Of a stretch of 64,000 nucleotides of DNA, positions 46,407 to 54,977 are shown one piece after another. The stretch is from an uncultured Oscillospiraceae bacterium (GTDB taxonomy: Bacteria > Bacillota > Clostridia > Oscillospirales > Acutalibacteraceae), in NCBI GenBank assembly GCA_902492895.1, contig CABUNG010000012.1, forward strand, positions 1 through 64,000, in the 5' to 3' direction. A model generated the notes under the pieces. It was not told the origin of the DNA and searched no databases. It worked only from the letters and a program-made list of their open reading frames with translations. Both the position numbers and the translations under genes were made by a program. Numbering within the stretch: position 1 is the first letter of the stretch; each line of letters begins with the position of its first letter.

Positions 46407-47657
46407 TTATCCCAGCAGCGCGGACAACAGCTTCCAGAACGCGCCGCCGAAGCCGAGGCGATCGACGCCTTCCGAAGCGCGGATCGGGTATTCGGCGATC
46501 TTTTCCCCGTCGAGCGTCACCGTGATCTGGCCGATCACCTGCCCTTCATAGACCGGGGCCTCCAGATCGGCCGCCAATTCCGTGGTGCAGGCCACCTGTT
46601 TTTCCTGCCCCTTCTTCAAAAGAACCGGCTGGAGAACATCGGCCACCGGAATCACCTGCTCGGTGACGCCGTGCAGAACCGGCACCGGCGGGAAGGCGTC
46701 CACGTCCACCTGCGGGGTAAAGACGCTGTAATTCGCAAACCCATAGTCGAGCATCTTCCGGGCGCCGCCGAACCGCTCGTCGGTGGTGGCGCAGCCCAGG
46801 ATGACCGCGACGAACGCGAGGCCGTTCCGCTCGGCCGTCGCGGAGAGGTTGTGCCCCGCCTTGCTGGTCGTGCCGGTTTTCAGGCCGGTTGCCCCGGCAT
46901 AGTGGCGGACGAGTTTATTCGTATTGACAAGCTGAGACTCGCCGTTGCGCAGACTGTCCATCCAGATGGTGGTGTACTCCTGGATTTTGGGGTGTTTCAT
47001 CAGCTCCCTCGACATCACGGCCACGTCATAGGCGCAGGAATGCGCCTCGTCGTTCAGGCCGCTGCAGTCGAGGAACAGGGTATCGTTCATGCCGAGTTCG
47101 GCCGCCCGCTGATTCATCCGGGCCACAAATTCCTCGATCGATCCCGCCAGGTGCTCGGCGAGCGCCGCGCACGCATCGTTTGCGGACACCACGGCCGCGG
47201 CCTTGACCAGATCGCTGACCGTCATGACCTCCCCGACCTCCAGCCAGATCTGGGAGCCGCCCATCGAGGCGGCCGTCGGGGAACAGGTCACGGTTTCGTC
47301 AAGCGTGATCAGCCCCTCGTCGAGCGCCTCCATCACCAGCAGCAGCGTCATGATTTTGGTCACCGAGGCGATCGGCATTTTCTCATGCGCGTTTTTTTCA
47401 AACAGGATTTTCCCGCTCGACTGTTCCATCAGCACAGCCGATTTACCGCCGATATCCAGCGCCGCGGTATCGACGGGCACCGCGCCGACCGGCTCCCATA
47501 CCTCATTCGCGTCCTCCGCCATCAGCGCCTCTGCCGTTTCTCCCGATTCGGTATCGATGATCACCGCCGGTGCCTGTTCCGCCAAGGCCCCGAGCGGGAG
47601 CATCAGGGCGAGCAGCCCTCCGAGCAGGATTCCCAGCAGGCGTTTGCCATGTTTCAT
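46407..47657 (-). CDS. dacF: D-alanyl-D-alanine carboxypeptidase (DacF-like penicillin-binding protein)
   Basis: Class C low-molecular-weight PBP that trims the terminal D-Ala from peptidoglycan stem peptides, 416 residues. A signal peptide (LLGILLGGLLALMLPLGALA) covers the first 26 residues. The three active-site motifs are present: SVTK near residue 98, SAN near residue 157 and KTGTT near residue 262. The C-terminal beta-rich domain and final hydrophobic helix (FWKLLSALLG) serve membrane attachment. The start at 47657 follows GGAGGAAGGAAGG; longer upstream frames lack a signal peptide at the right place. In sporulators such enzymes control cortex cross-linking, which is possible here. Confidence 0.94.
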   Translation of the reverse strand: MKHGKRLLGILLGGLLALMLPLGALAEQAPAVIIDTESGETAEALMAEDANEVWEPVGAVPVDTAALDIGGKSAVLMEQSSGKILFEKNAHEKMPIASVTKIMTLLLVMEALDEGLITLDETVTCSPTAASMGGSQIWLEVGEVMTVSDLVKAAAVVSANDACAALAEHLAGSIEEFVARMNQRAAELGMNDTLFLDCSGLNDEAHSCAYDVAVMSRELMKHPKIQEYTTIWMDSLRNGESQLVNTNKLVRHYAGATGLKTGTTSKAGHNLSATAERNGLAFVAVILGCATTDERFGGARKMLDYGFANYSVFTPQVDVDAFPPVPVLHGVTEQVIPVADVLQPVLLKKGQEKQVACTTELAADLEAPVYEGQVIGQITVTLDGEKIAEYPIRASEGVDRLGFGGAFWKLLSALLG

Positions 47658-47835
47658 GCGAATGCCCCTTCCTTCCTCCGGTATCGGAGAAACCGCGGGA
47701 ACGGCGCGGCCGCCCTTTGCAGGCGCCGCCGCCAAACCGCCCCCCGATCCCTCTATCCCTACAAACATATGCGGGAAGGGGACGGTTCATGATACCGCCC
47801 GCACAGGGAATTTCCGCGGCTACGGCCGCTCCATC

Positions 47836-47864
47836 TTGACAAGCCGGCCGCGGCCGCGTAGTAT
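47836..47864 (+). promoter_or_regulatory. Promoter of the FUSC-family gene
   Basis: A consensus TTGACA (47836-47841), a 17-bp spacer and TAGTAT (47859-47864) lie 38 bases before the start at 47903. Confidence 0.7.
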
Positions 47865-47902
47865 GGGAAGGTGAAAAACCCCCAATAAAGGAGTGGGCCC
47901 CG

Positions 47903-48394
47903 ATGCCCAAGCTCGGCCTGCGTATTCTCAAATCCGCTCTCGCGGTGTTTCTGTGTTTTGTGGTGTATCTGTTCCGGAAGGACGGGATGCCGTTCTATTC
48001 CGCCATCGCGGCCATCCTCTGCATGCAGCAGAGCGTCCGCCACAGCTTTGCCGCGGCCCTCAACCGCACCATCGGCACCCTGATCGGCGGCGTCTACGGC
48101 CTGCTCATCCTGCTGGTGCTCCGCATCGAGGCGGTCGCGGCCCATCCCCTGCTCGTTTACGCCATCATCTCCGCCGCCGTCATCCCCCTGATGTACCTGA
48201 CGGTCCTGGTCAAAAAGACGGCCGCCACCTATATCACCACGGTGGTTTTCCTGAGCGTCGTGGTGTCCCACGGGCTGGACACCGTGCCCTATCTGTTCGC
48301 GCTCAACCGCGTGATCGACACCCTGATCGGCATCTTCATCTCCCTGCTGATCAACGTCCTGGTGTTCCCGCAGAAAACGCCTCCCGCAGAGTAG
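47903..48394 (+). CDS. Short FUSC/aromatic-acid-exporter-like membrane protein
   Basis: A 163-residue membrane protein with about five or six helices. The N-terminal LGLRILKSALAVFLCFVVYLF and the following RHSFAAALNRTIGTLIGGVYG match the N-terminal membrane domain of the aromatic acid exporter family (ArAE/DUF939). The usual cytoplasmic C-terminal domain is missing, so this is a short membrane-only version, as seen in several Clostridia. It has its own promoter and GGAGTG as ribosome-binding site. The terminator stem begins inside the last codons. Confidence 0.75.
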   Translation: MPKLGLRILKSALAVFLCFVVYLFRKDGMPFYSAIAAILCMQQSVRHSFAAALNRTIGTLIGGVYGLLILLVLRIEAVAAHPLLVYAIISAAVIPLMYLTVLVKKTAATYITTVVFLSVVVSHGLDTVPYLFALNRVIDTLIGIFISLLINVLVFPQKTPPAE

Positions 48395-48408
48395 CGGGAG
48401 GCGTTTTT
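48374..48408 (+). terminator. Terminator overlapping the 3' end of the FUSC-like gene
   Basis: AAAACGCCTCCCGC (48374-48387) pairs with GCGGGAGGCGTTTT (48394-48407). The stop codon lies in the loop and first base of the right arm, and a T-run follows. Confidence 0.9.
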
Positions 48409-48418
48409 CGGGAATAAA

Positions 48419-48441
48419 GGCCGGATGCTGCGCATCCGGCC
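48419..48441 (-). terminator. Terminator of the small anchored protein gene
   Basis: GGCCGGATGC (48419-48428) pairs with GCATCCGGCC (48432-48441), followed on the minus strand by CTTTATT; it lies 28 bases after the stop at 48469. Confidence 0.65.
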
Positions 48442-48468
48442 TCTCAGCGGCTCCAGAAAGCGGACGGT

Positions 48469-48801
48469 TTACGGCCGGTCTTCCGGTTCAGAAGGGGGTT
48501 CCGGGACAGACTCCCCGAAAGGCGGCGTTTCCTCTGCCGGGTCCGCAGGCACCGGCGGAACATCCGCAGCCGTCCCCGTTTCCGGCCCCTGCGGGCCTTC
48601 GGGCGGAGGGGCCTCGTTCTTTTTCTTGCCCATGACGGTGAGCACCACCATCGCAATCACCAGCGCCAGGCCGACGGCGGCCAATATAAAGGGAATGGGA
48701 GACCTCGCCGCCTCCCCGGTTGCGGGGGACTCCGCTGCCGCCCCCAAGGGCTGCAGCGCGGACAGTCCCGCCGCCGCAAACCCGGTCAGCCAATTTCTCA
48801 T
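48469..48801 (-). CDS. Small secreted/anchored protein with an internal sorting-like motif and acidic Pro-rich tail
   Basis: A 110-residue protein. A signal peptide-like segment (residues 1-22) is followed by SPATGEAARSP, then a helix (about 34-56) and KKK, the order seen in sortase signals (xPxTG, helix, basic). Unlike a true sorting signal, which ends there, about 50 more residues follow: a tail of Pro, Glu and Gly (EAPPPEGPQG...). It may be a single-pass membrane protein that only resembles a sortase substrate. GGAGG precedes the start at 48801. No family is recognised. Confidence 0.6.
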   Translation of the reverse strand: MRNWLTGFAAAGLSALQPLGAAAESPATGEAARSPIPFILAAVGLALVIAMVVLTVMGKKKNEAPPPEGPQGPETGTAADVPPVPADPAEETPPFGESVPEPPSEPEDRP

Positions 48802-48901
48802 GCCCGGACCTCCTTCGTACACAGTCTTTTCTTTATTGTACTCCAACCGGGAAAAAAGTACAACGCTTTCTTCAAAAACGCCCCGATATGCCGGGATTTT
48901 C

Positions 48902-48930
48902 TTGAAGAACGGCGGCTGATATGATACAAT
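48902..48930 (+). promoter_or_regulatory. Promoter of purB
   Basis: TTGAAG (48902-48907), a 17-bp spacer and TACAAT (48925-48930) lie 70 bases before the start at 49000. No purine riboswitch is seen. Confidence 0.65.
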
Positions 48931-48999
48931 AAAACGCATATGGCATCAACAGACGGCACCGGCCGTGTGCCAAGGCCCAAAGAAAGGAAGTCAACGCCC

Positions 49000-50430
49000 A
49001 TGCATGACGCTTATGAAACCCCTTTTTCCTCCCGCTACGCCAGCGAAGAGATGCAGTTTCTCTTTTCCTCCGATCATAAATTCCAGACCTGGCGGCGGCT
49101 GTGGATCGCTTTAGCCGAAACCGAACAGGAATTGGGGCTTCCCATTACCGACGAACAGCTCGACGAGCTGCGGGCGCACGCGGACGATATCAACTACGAT
49201 GTCGCCGCTATCAGGGAAAAAGAGGTCCGGCACGACGTCATGGCCCACGTCTACGCCTATGGCCAGCAGTGTCCGAAGGCCAAGGGCATCATCCATCTGG
49301 GCGCGACGAGCTGCTATGTCGGGGACAACACCGATCTGATGATCCTTTACGACGCGCTCCGCCTGATCCGGAAAAAGCTGGTCAGCGCCATCGCCCTGCT
49401 CGCCCGGTTCGCGGATGAATACAAGGCGGTTCCCACCCTGGCCTTTACCCATTTCCAGCCCGCCCAGCCCACCACCGTGGGCAAGCGCGCCACCCTTTGG
49501 GCGCAGGAATTCCTGATGGATCTCGATGAGGTGGAATACCGCCTCTCCGGCGCCCGCCTGCTCGGATCCAAGGGGACCACCGGCACGCAGGCGAGCTTTC
49601 TCGAGCTGTTCGAAGGCGACCACGAAAAATGCCGCGAGCTCGACCGGCGGATCGCCCAAAAAATGGGCTATGCCGCCTGTTTCCCGGTTTCGGGCCAGAC
49701 CTATCCCCGCAAGCTCGACGCCATGATCCTCTCCACCCTTTCGGGCATCGCGCAGAGCGCCTCGAAATTCTCGAACGACATCCGGCTGCTCCAGCACCTC
49801 AAGGAGGTGGAGGAGCCGTTTGAAAAGCACCAGATCGGCTCGTCCGCCATGGCGTACAAGCGCAATCCCATGCGCAGCGAGCGGATCGCCTCCCTGTCCC
49901 GGTATATCGTCGCGGACGCTCTCAACCCGGCTATGACGGCCGCCACCCAGTGGTTCGAGCGGACCCTCGACGACAGCGCCAACAAGCGGATCAGCGTCGC
50001 GGAGGGCTTCCTGGCCGCCGACGCGGTGCTCTCCCTCGTCATCAACGTCGTGGACGGCCTGGTGGTCAACACCGCCGTCATCGACCGGGATCTGCGGCGG
50101 GAGCTGCCCTTCATGGCCACGGAAAATATCATGATGGACTGCGTCAAGCGGGGCGGGGACCGGCAGGAGCTGCACGAGCGGATCCGCACCCATTCCATGG
50201 ACGCCGCCAGGCGGGTCAAGCAGGAGGACGGGGTCAACGATCTGCTCGAGCGGATCGCGGGCGATCCGGCCTTCGGCGTGACGCTGCCCGAGCTCGAGGC
50301 GGTCCTTGAGCCTTCCCGCTATGTCGGCCGCGCGCCCGAACAGACCGCGGAATTCCTGCGGGAAGAGGTCGCGCCGGTTCTGGACAAGTACCGGGACGAT
50401 CTGGGCGTGTCCGTGGATATCCGGGTATAA
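49000..50430 (+). CDS. purB: Adenylosuccinate lyase
   Basis: Cleaves SAICAR and adenylosuccinate in purine synthesis, releasing fumarate; 476 residues, normal for the family. HLGATSCYVGDNTDLM near residue 87 carries a conserved His/Thr region, and FTHFQPAQPTTVGKR near 149 the second conserved His. The superfamily signature SSAMAYKRNPMRSE is at residues 283-296, with the catalytic Ser loop. The start at 49000 follows AGAAAGGAAG; an in-frame ATG 60 bases upstream lies in the leader and is rejected. It is monocistronic with its own promoter; other pur genes are not near. Confidence 0.98.
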   Translation: MHDAYETPFSSRYASEEMQFLFSSDHKFQTWRRLWIALAETEQELGLPITDEQLDELRAHADDINYDVAAIREKEVRHDVMAHVYAYGQQCPKAKGIIHLGATSCYVGDNTDLMILYDALRLIRKKLVSAIALLARFADEYKAVPTLAFTHFQPAQPTTVGKRATLWAQEFLMDLDEVEYRLSGARLLGSKGTTGTQASFLELFEGDHEKCRELDRRIAQKMGYAACFPVSGQTYPRKLDAMILSTLSGIAQSASKFSNDIRLLQHLKEVEEPFEKHQIGSSAMAYKRNPMRSERIASLSRYIVADALNPAMTAATQWFERTLDDSANKRISVAEGFLAADAVLSLVINVVDGLVVNTAVIDRDLRRELPFMATENIMMDCVKRGGDRQELHERIRTHSMDAARRVKQEDGVNDLLERIAGDPAFGVTLPELEAVLEPSRYVGRAPEQTAEFLREEVAPVLDKYRDDLGVSVDIRV

Positions 50431-50503
50431 AAGCAGGCGGTCATGGGCAGCCATGGCCGCTTTTTCTATGGCAGAAAACAGCGGATGGACAGGAGGAGCG
50501 CCG

Positions 50504-51439
50504 ATGGAACAGCCGGATCTATGCGCCGTTTTGAACGACCGGTATCCCCTGCATGTCGACTCCCTCAAATTGGTGCGGGACAGCGGCAGCACGGCTTATA
50601 TGGCTTGCGCGGGGGGAAAACCCTATTTCCTGAGGGTCACAAAACCCGCTTTTTATGATACGGTCAAGCCGTCCCTGGACATCCATGTATTCTTGCTCAG
50701 GCAAGGATTTTCGGTGCCGCCGATTGTATTTACCAAGGATTTGTCCCCTTGTGTGCCGATCGGCGGCGCGGACGGCAGGCGTTTCGGCATTCTGTACGAC
50801 TACATCGAGGGGGACTAGTGCGACCCGGAAACGGACGCCGAGGACATCGGCGCCCTGCTGGGACGGTTTCACCGCGCGATGAAGACCTACCCCCATCCGC
50901 TCGTCAAGCGGGATCGGCATTTTTACATCGGACGCTATATCGACATCCTGCGAAAAAAGGCGTATCCGAAGGCGGAGGCCTTGGCCGCGTACGGAGAGGC
51001 CCTATGGAAAAGGGTTGAGGATCTGCCGCGCGGCTACTGCCATGGGGATATGTATAGAGGCAATCTCCATAAAGCGGCGGACGGGCGGCTGTATGTCCTG
51101 CATTTCGACACCTCCTGCGAGGGCTTCCCCATGTACGACCCGGCGCTGATCTGCAATATGACCGACTATTTCCATTTTAAAAAGGACGGCTACTTTCAGT
51201 CCCGGAAGGTGTTGACACGTTTTCTTCCATCCTATTTGAAGTACAGCGATCTGACCCAGAAGGAGATCGCCGCCTTTCCCGACCTCATCGCCCTTTACCA
51301 TTTCGCCCTGCAAGCCACCCTTCTGGAAATGTTCGGCCCCGATTTCGTGGACGAGGCGTTTTTGGACCGCCAGCTCGATTGGCTGGAACGGTGGCGGCGG
51401 CAGTGTGAAGCGGAGGAACCGGGGGTCTGCTCTTTTTGA
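50504..51439 (+). pseudogene. APH/choline-kinase-like phosphotransferase interrupted by an in-frame TAG
   Basis: The whole 312-codon frame is open except for one TAG at 50816-50818. The first half (105 residues) has the N-lobe: LKLVRDSGSTAYMA, then PYFLRVTKP with the ATP-binding Lys, and ILYDYIEGD. The second half has the catalytic loop YCHGDMYRGNL and the metal-binding LHFDTSCEG. The family is the APH superfamily that phosphorylates small molecules; the substrate is unknown. A single base change (TAG from GAG or AAG) would explain the stop. AGGAGGAG precedes the ATG. Since nothing else is decayed, it is a very recent mutation, an error, or possible readthrough. Confidence 0.88.
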
Positions 51440-51549
51440 ACACCCCCGGTTTCTCCGGATATCGTGTTGGGTTTTGTTTTTTCGCCGTCAGATTTCCCCT
51501 CTCTCCTTCGTCTAATGGATGGGACCCCATTTTGAGAGGAGGCACACAG

Positions 51550-52950
51550 ATGAAAGCGGATCGTGAAACAGAGGAGCGGCTGGCCCTTTTGCCGGAAGCG
51601 GCCGCCCGAGAACTGCGGGATGTCGTTTTCACCCCCGAAGCCGGAGAGCGGGTGCGGCAGCGTCTTGGGCAGGGCGCGGACCGGAAAAGCCGCCGGCGGT
51701 GGCTGCCCGCGGTGATCGGCGGAGCGGCCGCGGCGGCTGTCGCGGCGGTGGTGCTGCTTTATCCGCCGTCTCTGTCGGTCAAGGCGGAGAACCTGATGAA
51801 AGGCATCCAGCCGGCCGCTGCGGCCGGCGAGCCGCTGTCGGACGATTTCAAAGCGGCGGCCGCCGATTTCAGCCTGCGGCTCGCCGCCGCGCAGGGCTCC
51901 GAGGGCAACGCGCTCGTCTCACCGCTCTCCCTCTATCTGACGCTTTGCATGCTGTCGAACGGCGCCGCCGGGCAGACACAGGCGGAATTGGAGGCTCTTC
52001 TTGGTTTTCCGGACACGGCGGCGCGTAATGCCCAATGCCGCACCCTCCTGGACCGGCTCACGCAGAAAACGGAACAGGGCCGGGTGACCTTCGCCCATTC
52101 GATCTGGTTCGACGAGACGTTTCCGGTCAGCCCCGCCTTTTTGCAGACAAACGCCGACATCTTTTCGGCCGACGCCTACCGGGGGGATTTTTCCTCATCC
52201 GATACCGTCCGGGACATCAACCGCTGGGGAAAGTTCCACACCGACGGCATGATCCCTCACCTGATCGACTCGCTGCAGGCTTCCGACGGATCCGGAAGCC
52301 TGTCCATGGCGCTCATCGGCGCGGTGCTTTTCGATCAGAAATGGGAGACCCCCTATAAAAAGGCACAGATCCTGCAGGGGCTGCCCTTTTACGCGCCGGA
52401 GAGGGAAACCCGGGCGGATTATCTCTCCTCCACCGAAAACACCTTCCTGCAGGGCGAGGGATTTACCGGATTCATCAAAGCGTATCAGGGCGGGACGTAT
52501 CAATTCGCCGCCCTGCTGCCGGACGAGGGATCCTCGCCCGAGAAACTGCTCGCCTCGCTCGACGGGGCGGCGTGGCTCTCCGCGCTTCAAAACGCCGGGG
52601 GATTGGTCGAGGCCTACATCCCCAAATTTTCCACCGACGTCCGGCTGGATCTGCAAGCGCCGCTGCGCGCCATGGGGCTCCTTTCCGCCTTTGATACGGG
52701 GGCCGATTTCAGCCGCCTGACAGACAGCCCCAACGATGTCCGGATTTCCGAGGCGTTTTTGCAGGCGCGTGTGGAACTCGACGAAAACGGCACCAAGGCG
52801 GCGGCCATCCACTTTTTCGGCTTGAAAGACGGCGGTGCTGCTCCGCCGGCACAGGAAGTCCGCCTGGACCGGCCGTTTGTCTACGCCATCGTCCACGCGG
52901 ACACCGGCCTGCCGCTTTTTATCGGTGTGCTGCGGAATCCCGCAGTTTAA
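51550..52950 (+). CDS. Membrane-anchored serpin with an anti-sigma-like cytoplasmic N-terminus
   Basis: A 466-residue protein. Residues 1-52 are charged and cytoplasmic, rich in Arg and Glu (EERLALLPEAAARELRDVVF), like the short anti-sigma segments encoded next to ECF sigma genes. One helix follows (about 54-73), and the rest is outside: a complete serpin domain from about residue 95 (DFSLRLAAAQG...SPLSLYLTLCMLSNGAAGQT) to the end (RPFVYAIVHADTGLPLFIGVL). The hinge of the reactive loop, ENGTKAAAI, fits the inhibitory consensus, and the loop is about three residues longer than in alpha-1-antitrypsin, with the scissile site likely within KDGGAAP. There is no signal-peptidase site, so it stays anchored. 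Its stop overlaps the start of the sigma gene. Confidence 0.88.
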   Translation: MKADRETEERLALLPEAAARELRDVVFTPEAGERVRQRLGQGADRKSRRRWLPAVIGGAAAAAVAAVVLLYPPSLSVKAENLMKGIQPAAAAGEPLSDDFKAAAADFSLRLAAAQGSEGNALVSPLSLYLTLCMLSNGAAGQTQAELEALLGFPDTAARNAQCRTLLDRLTQKTEQGRVTFAHSIWFDETFPVSPAFLQTNADIFSADAYRGDFSSSDTVRDINRWGKFHTDGMIPHLIDSLQASDGSGSLSMALIGAVLFDQKWETPYKKAQILQGLPFYAPERETRADYLSSTENTFLQGEGFTGFIKAYQGGTYQFAALLPDEGSSPEKLLASLDGAAWLSALQNAGGLVEAYIPKFSTDVRLDLQAPLRAMGLLSAFDTGADFSRLTDSPNDVRISEAFLQARVELDENGTKAAAIHFFGLKDGGAAPPAQEVRLDRPFVYAIVHADTGLPLFIGVLRNPAV

Positions 52951-53471
52951 TGCGAAACGGGGGGATGGAGATGCTTTGGACCTTGACCCTTCCGGTCTCT
53001 GAAAAGACCGCGGATCTCGACCACTGGATGGAGGAATATGCCACTCCGCTGCTGCGGCTGTGCACCATGATTCTGAGAGACCGGCAAATGGCGGAAGAGG
53101 CGGTGCAGGATACCCTGTACCGGGGTTACCGGGGCTATGCCAAATTCCGGGGCGGCAGCAGCGAACAGACCTGGCTGACCCGCATCGCCGTCAATGTATG
53201 CCGCGACCGGCTCCGCCGTCCGGATTATAGGCGGGAACGGCAGGGGCTCCCCCTCTCGGCGGCGGAGAATCAGGAGGACGCCAGCCGGGAACGGCGGGAG
53301 CTGCTGGAGGCGGTGTGTTCCCTGCCGGACCGAGACCGGGAAGTCCTCCTGCTGCGGTATTATACGGGGCTCGCGGTCAAAGAGATCGCGTGTGTGCTGT
53401 CCCTGTCCGAAAACGCGGTGTCCGCCCGCCTGAAACGGGCCAGGGAACGGCTGCGGCAGACGCTTGCATAA
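52950..53471 (+). CDS. ECF-type RNA polymerase sigma factor
   Basis: A 173-residue sigma-70-family factor with region 2 (LLRLCTMILRDRQMAEEAVQDTLYRGYRGYAKFRG, recognised in two parts) near residues 35-70. Region 4 is near 118-165 (LPDRDREVLLLRYYTGLAVK and the HTH LSENAVSARLKRARERLRQ). No region 1.1 or 3 is present. The ATG at 52950 overlaps the serpin stop (TAATG), so translation is coupled; a second ATG five codons later is also possible. In known pairs the regulator is usually encoded after sigma, here before it. Its promoters are unknown; CGTCTAA at 51509-51515, upstream of the serpin, resembles an ECF -10. Confidence 0.93.
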   Translation: MRNGGMEMLWTLTLPVSEKTADLDHWMEEYATPLLRLCTMILRDRQMAEEAVQDTLYRGYRGYAKFRGGSSEQTWLTRIAVNVCRDRLRRPDYRRERQGLPLSAAENQEDASRERRELLEAVCSLPDRDREVLLLRYYTGLAVKEIACVLSLSENAVSARLKRARERLRQTLA

Positions 53472-53507
53472 AAAGGGACCGGAACGATATCCGTTCCGGT
53501 CCCTTTT
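53471..53507. terminator. Bidirectional terminator after the sigma gene
   Basis: A perfect 15-bp stem (53471-53485 with 53493-53507), starting in the stop codon, has A- and T-runs on its flanks. It separates the sigma gene from the convergent ABC permease gene. Confidence 0.93.
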
Positions 53508-53512
53508 CCGCT

Positions 53513-54250
53513 TTATGCGCCCCGCATCCTCCGGCGGAAAATCCAGACCGCCAGCGCAAAAAACACGGCGGCGTAACCGATCACCCACAGCAGATGGACG
53601 GGCATCGCGCCATAGTCGCCGTTCATCGCCGCTTTCACCGCCTCCACCGCATGGGCGAAGGGCAGGAGATGGCAGATGGTTTTGAAAGCGCCCCCGATCA
53701 TGTCCAGATCGAACCAGGTGCCGCTCAGCCACGCCGCCACATTCACGAGAATGGAGGCAAAGCCCCCCACCTGGGTGGCTGTAAACAGGCTGCCGAAGAG
53801 CAATCCGAGGGCGATGAACAGCAGCGCCGGCAGCAGCAGGGTGACGAGCCCCAGCAGCAGACGCGCGTTCAGAGGCAGGCCGAAGAAAAACGCCGTGACA
53901 TAGCACGCGATTCCCTGCAGCAGCGCCAGGGGCAGCATGGGCAGGGAATACCCGAGAATGTACTCGGTGCCCGTCATCGGGCAGGCGAACAGACGTGTCA
54001 GAAACGCACTGGACCGGTCGTTCGCGATCAGCATGCCGAGAAACAGGGAGAGAAAGGACAGCCCGAACACCGCCATGCCGGGGGTGAAAGCCGTGATGCC
54101 GAACATCTCGCCCGGCATATCCGGAACGCTGCGCTTCATCACGGAAATCAGCAGAATCAGCACCACCGGAAATCCGATGCCGAACAGGGCGCTGAGGGGA
54201 TCCCGCCGGATCTCCCGTCCGTTGCGGGACGCAAAGGCCAGACTCCTCAT
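53513..54250 (-). CDS. ABC-2 type transporter permease
   Basis: A 245-residue membrane protein with six helices in the ABC-2 pattern: a helix near the N-terminus (ALFGIGFPVVLILLISVM), a central cluster, and the conserved segment around LPFAHAVEAVKAAMNG before the last helix. It works with the ATPase encoded just upstream; the start ATG (54250) overlaps the ATPase stop by four bases and has GAGGAGG. The transported substrate is unknown. With the preceding AbrB-type regulator it forms a three-gene operon. Confidence 0.9.
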   Translation of the reverse strand: MRSLAFASRNGREIRRDPLSALFGIGFPVVLILLISVMKRSVPDMPGEMFGITAFTPGMAVFGLSFLSLFLGMLIANDRSSAFLTRLFACPMTGTEYILGYSLPMLPLALLQGIACYVTAFFFGLPLNARLLLGLVTLLLPALLFIALGLLFGSLFTATQVGGFASILVNVAAWLSGTWFDLDMIGGAFKTICHLLPFAHAVEAVKAAMNGDYGAMPVHLLWVIGYAAVFFALAVWIFRRRMRGA

Positions 54251-54977
54251 GCCGGCACCTCCTCGTCGGTCAGGCGCAGAAAGGCGTCTTCCAGCGCAGC
54301 CGCCCCGGTTTCCCGTTTGATATCGTCCGCCGTACCCAGCGCCAGCATCCGTCCCCGGCTCATGATGCCGATCCGGTCGGCCAGCGCCTCGGCTTCCTCC
54401 AGATAGTGGGTGGTCAGAATGACGGTGATCCGGCCTTTCAGCCCTTCGATCCATTTCCAGAGGTCCCGTCTCGCCGGACATCCAGTCCCAGAGTCGGCTC
54501 ATCCAGAAACAGGATCTGCGGTTCCGAAATCAGGGCCATGGCGATGCTGAGCTTCCGCTGCATACCGCCCGACAGGGATTTGGCCCGTTCCTTCGCCCGG
54601 TCGGTCAGATGAAACGCCTGGAGCTGCTTCTCCGCCTTCTCGGCGGCCTGCCGCCGTCCGCAGCCGTACAGGCGGGCCATCAGCTCCAGATTTTCCCGCA
54701 CCGAGAGCTTCGGCGCCACGGCCGTCTCCTGCGGGGAAACGTTGAGGCAGGACTTGACGGCCCGGGGCTCTTTTCCGATGTCCCGCCCCATCAGCAGGGC
54801 CGATCCGCCCGACGGCGGCATGGTCCCCGACAGCATCCGGATCGTGGTGGTCTTCCCCGCCCCGTTCTGTCCCAGCAGGGCGAACAGCTCCCCCTGCGGA
54901 ATCGACAGGGTCAAAGCGTCCACCGCCGTCCGGGTTCCAAACGTCTTGGTCAGTCCCGTGATCTCGATGGCGTTCAT
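54247..54977 (-). pseudogene. ABC transporter ATP-binding protein, frameshifted near the C-terminus
   Basis: An ATPase with Walker A GQNGAGKTTT near residue 38, signature LSGGMQRKLSIA near 134, and Walker B ILFLDEPTLGLD near 154. At about 54474 one G is missing (GTCCGGCGAGACGG where GTC CGG GCG AGA CGG is expected). The correct frame resumes with RRDLWKWIEGLKG and contains TTHYLEEAEALADRIG with the H-loop, ending at 54247. The protein as read stops after about 179 residues, without the H-loop, and would be inactive. The permease start overlaps the true stop, so the shift is recent or an error. Confidence 0.88.

Noticed and set aside
50816..50818. Pyrrolysine or other programmed readthrough at TAG
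   Set aside because: No downstream insertion element or conserved context is evident and other genes use TAG rarely; a point mutation or error is simpler.
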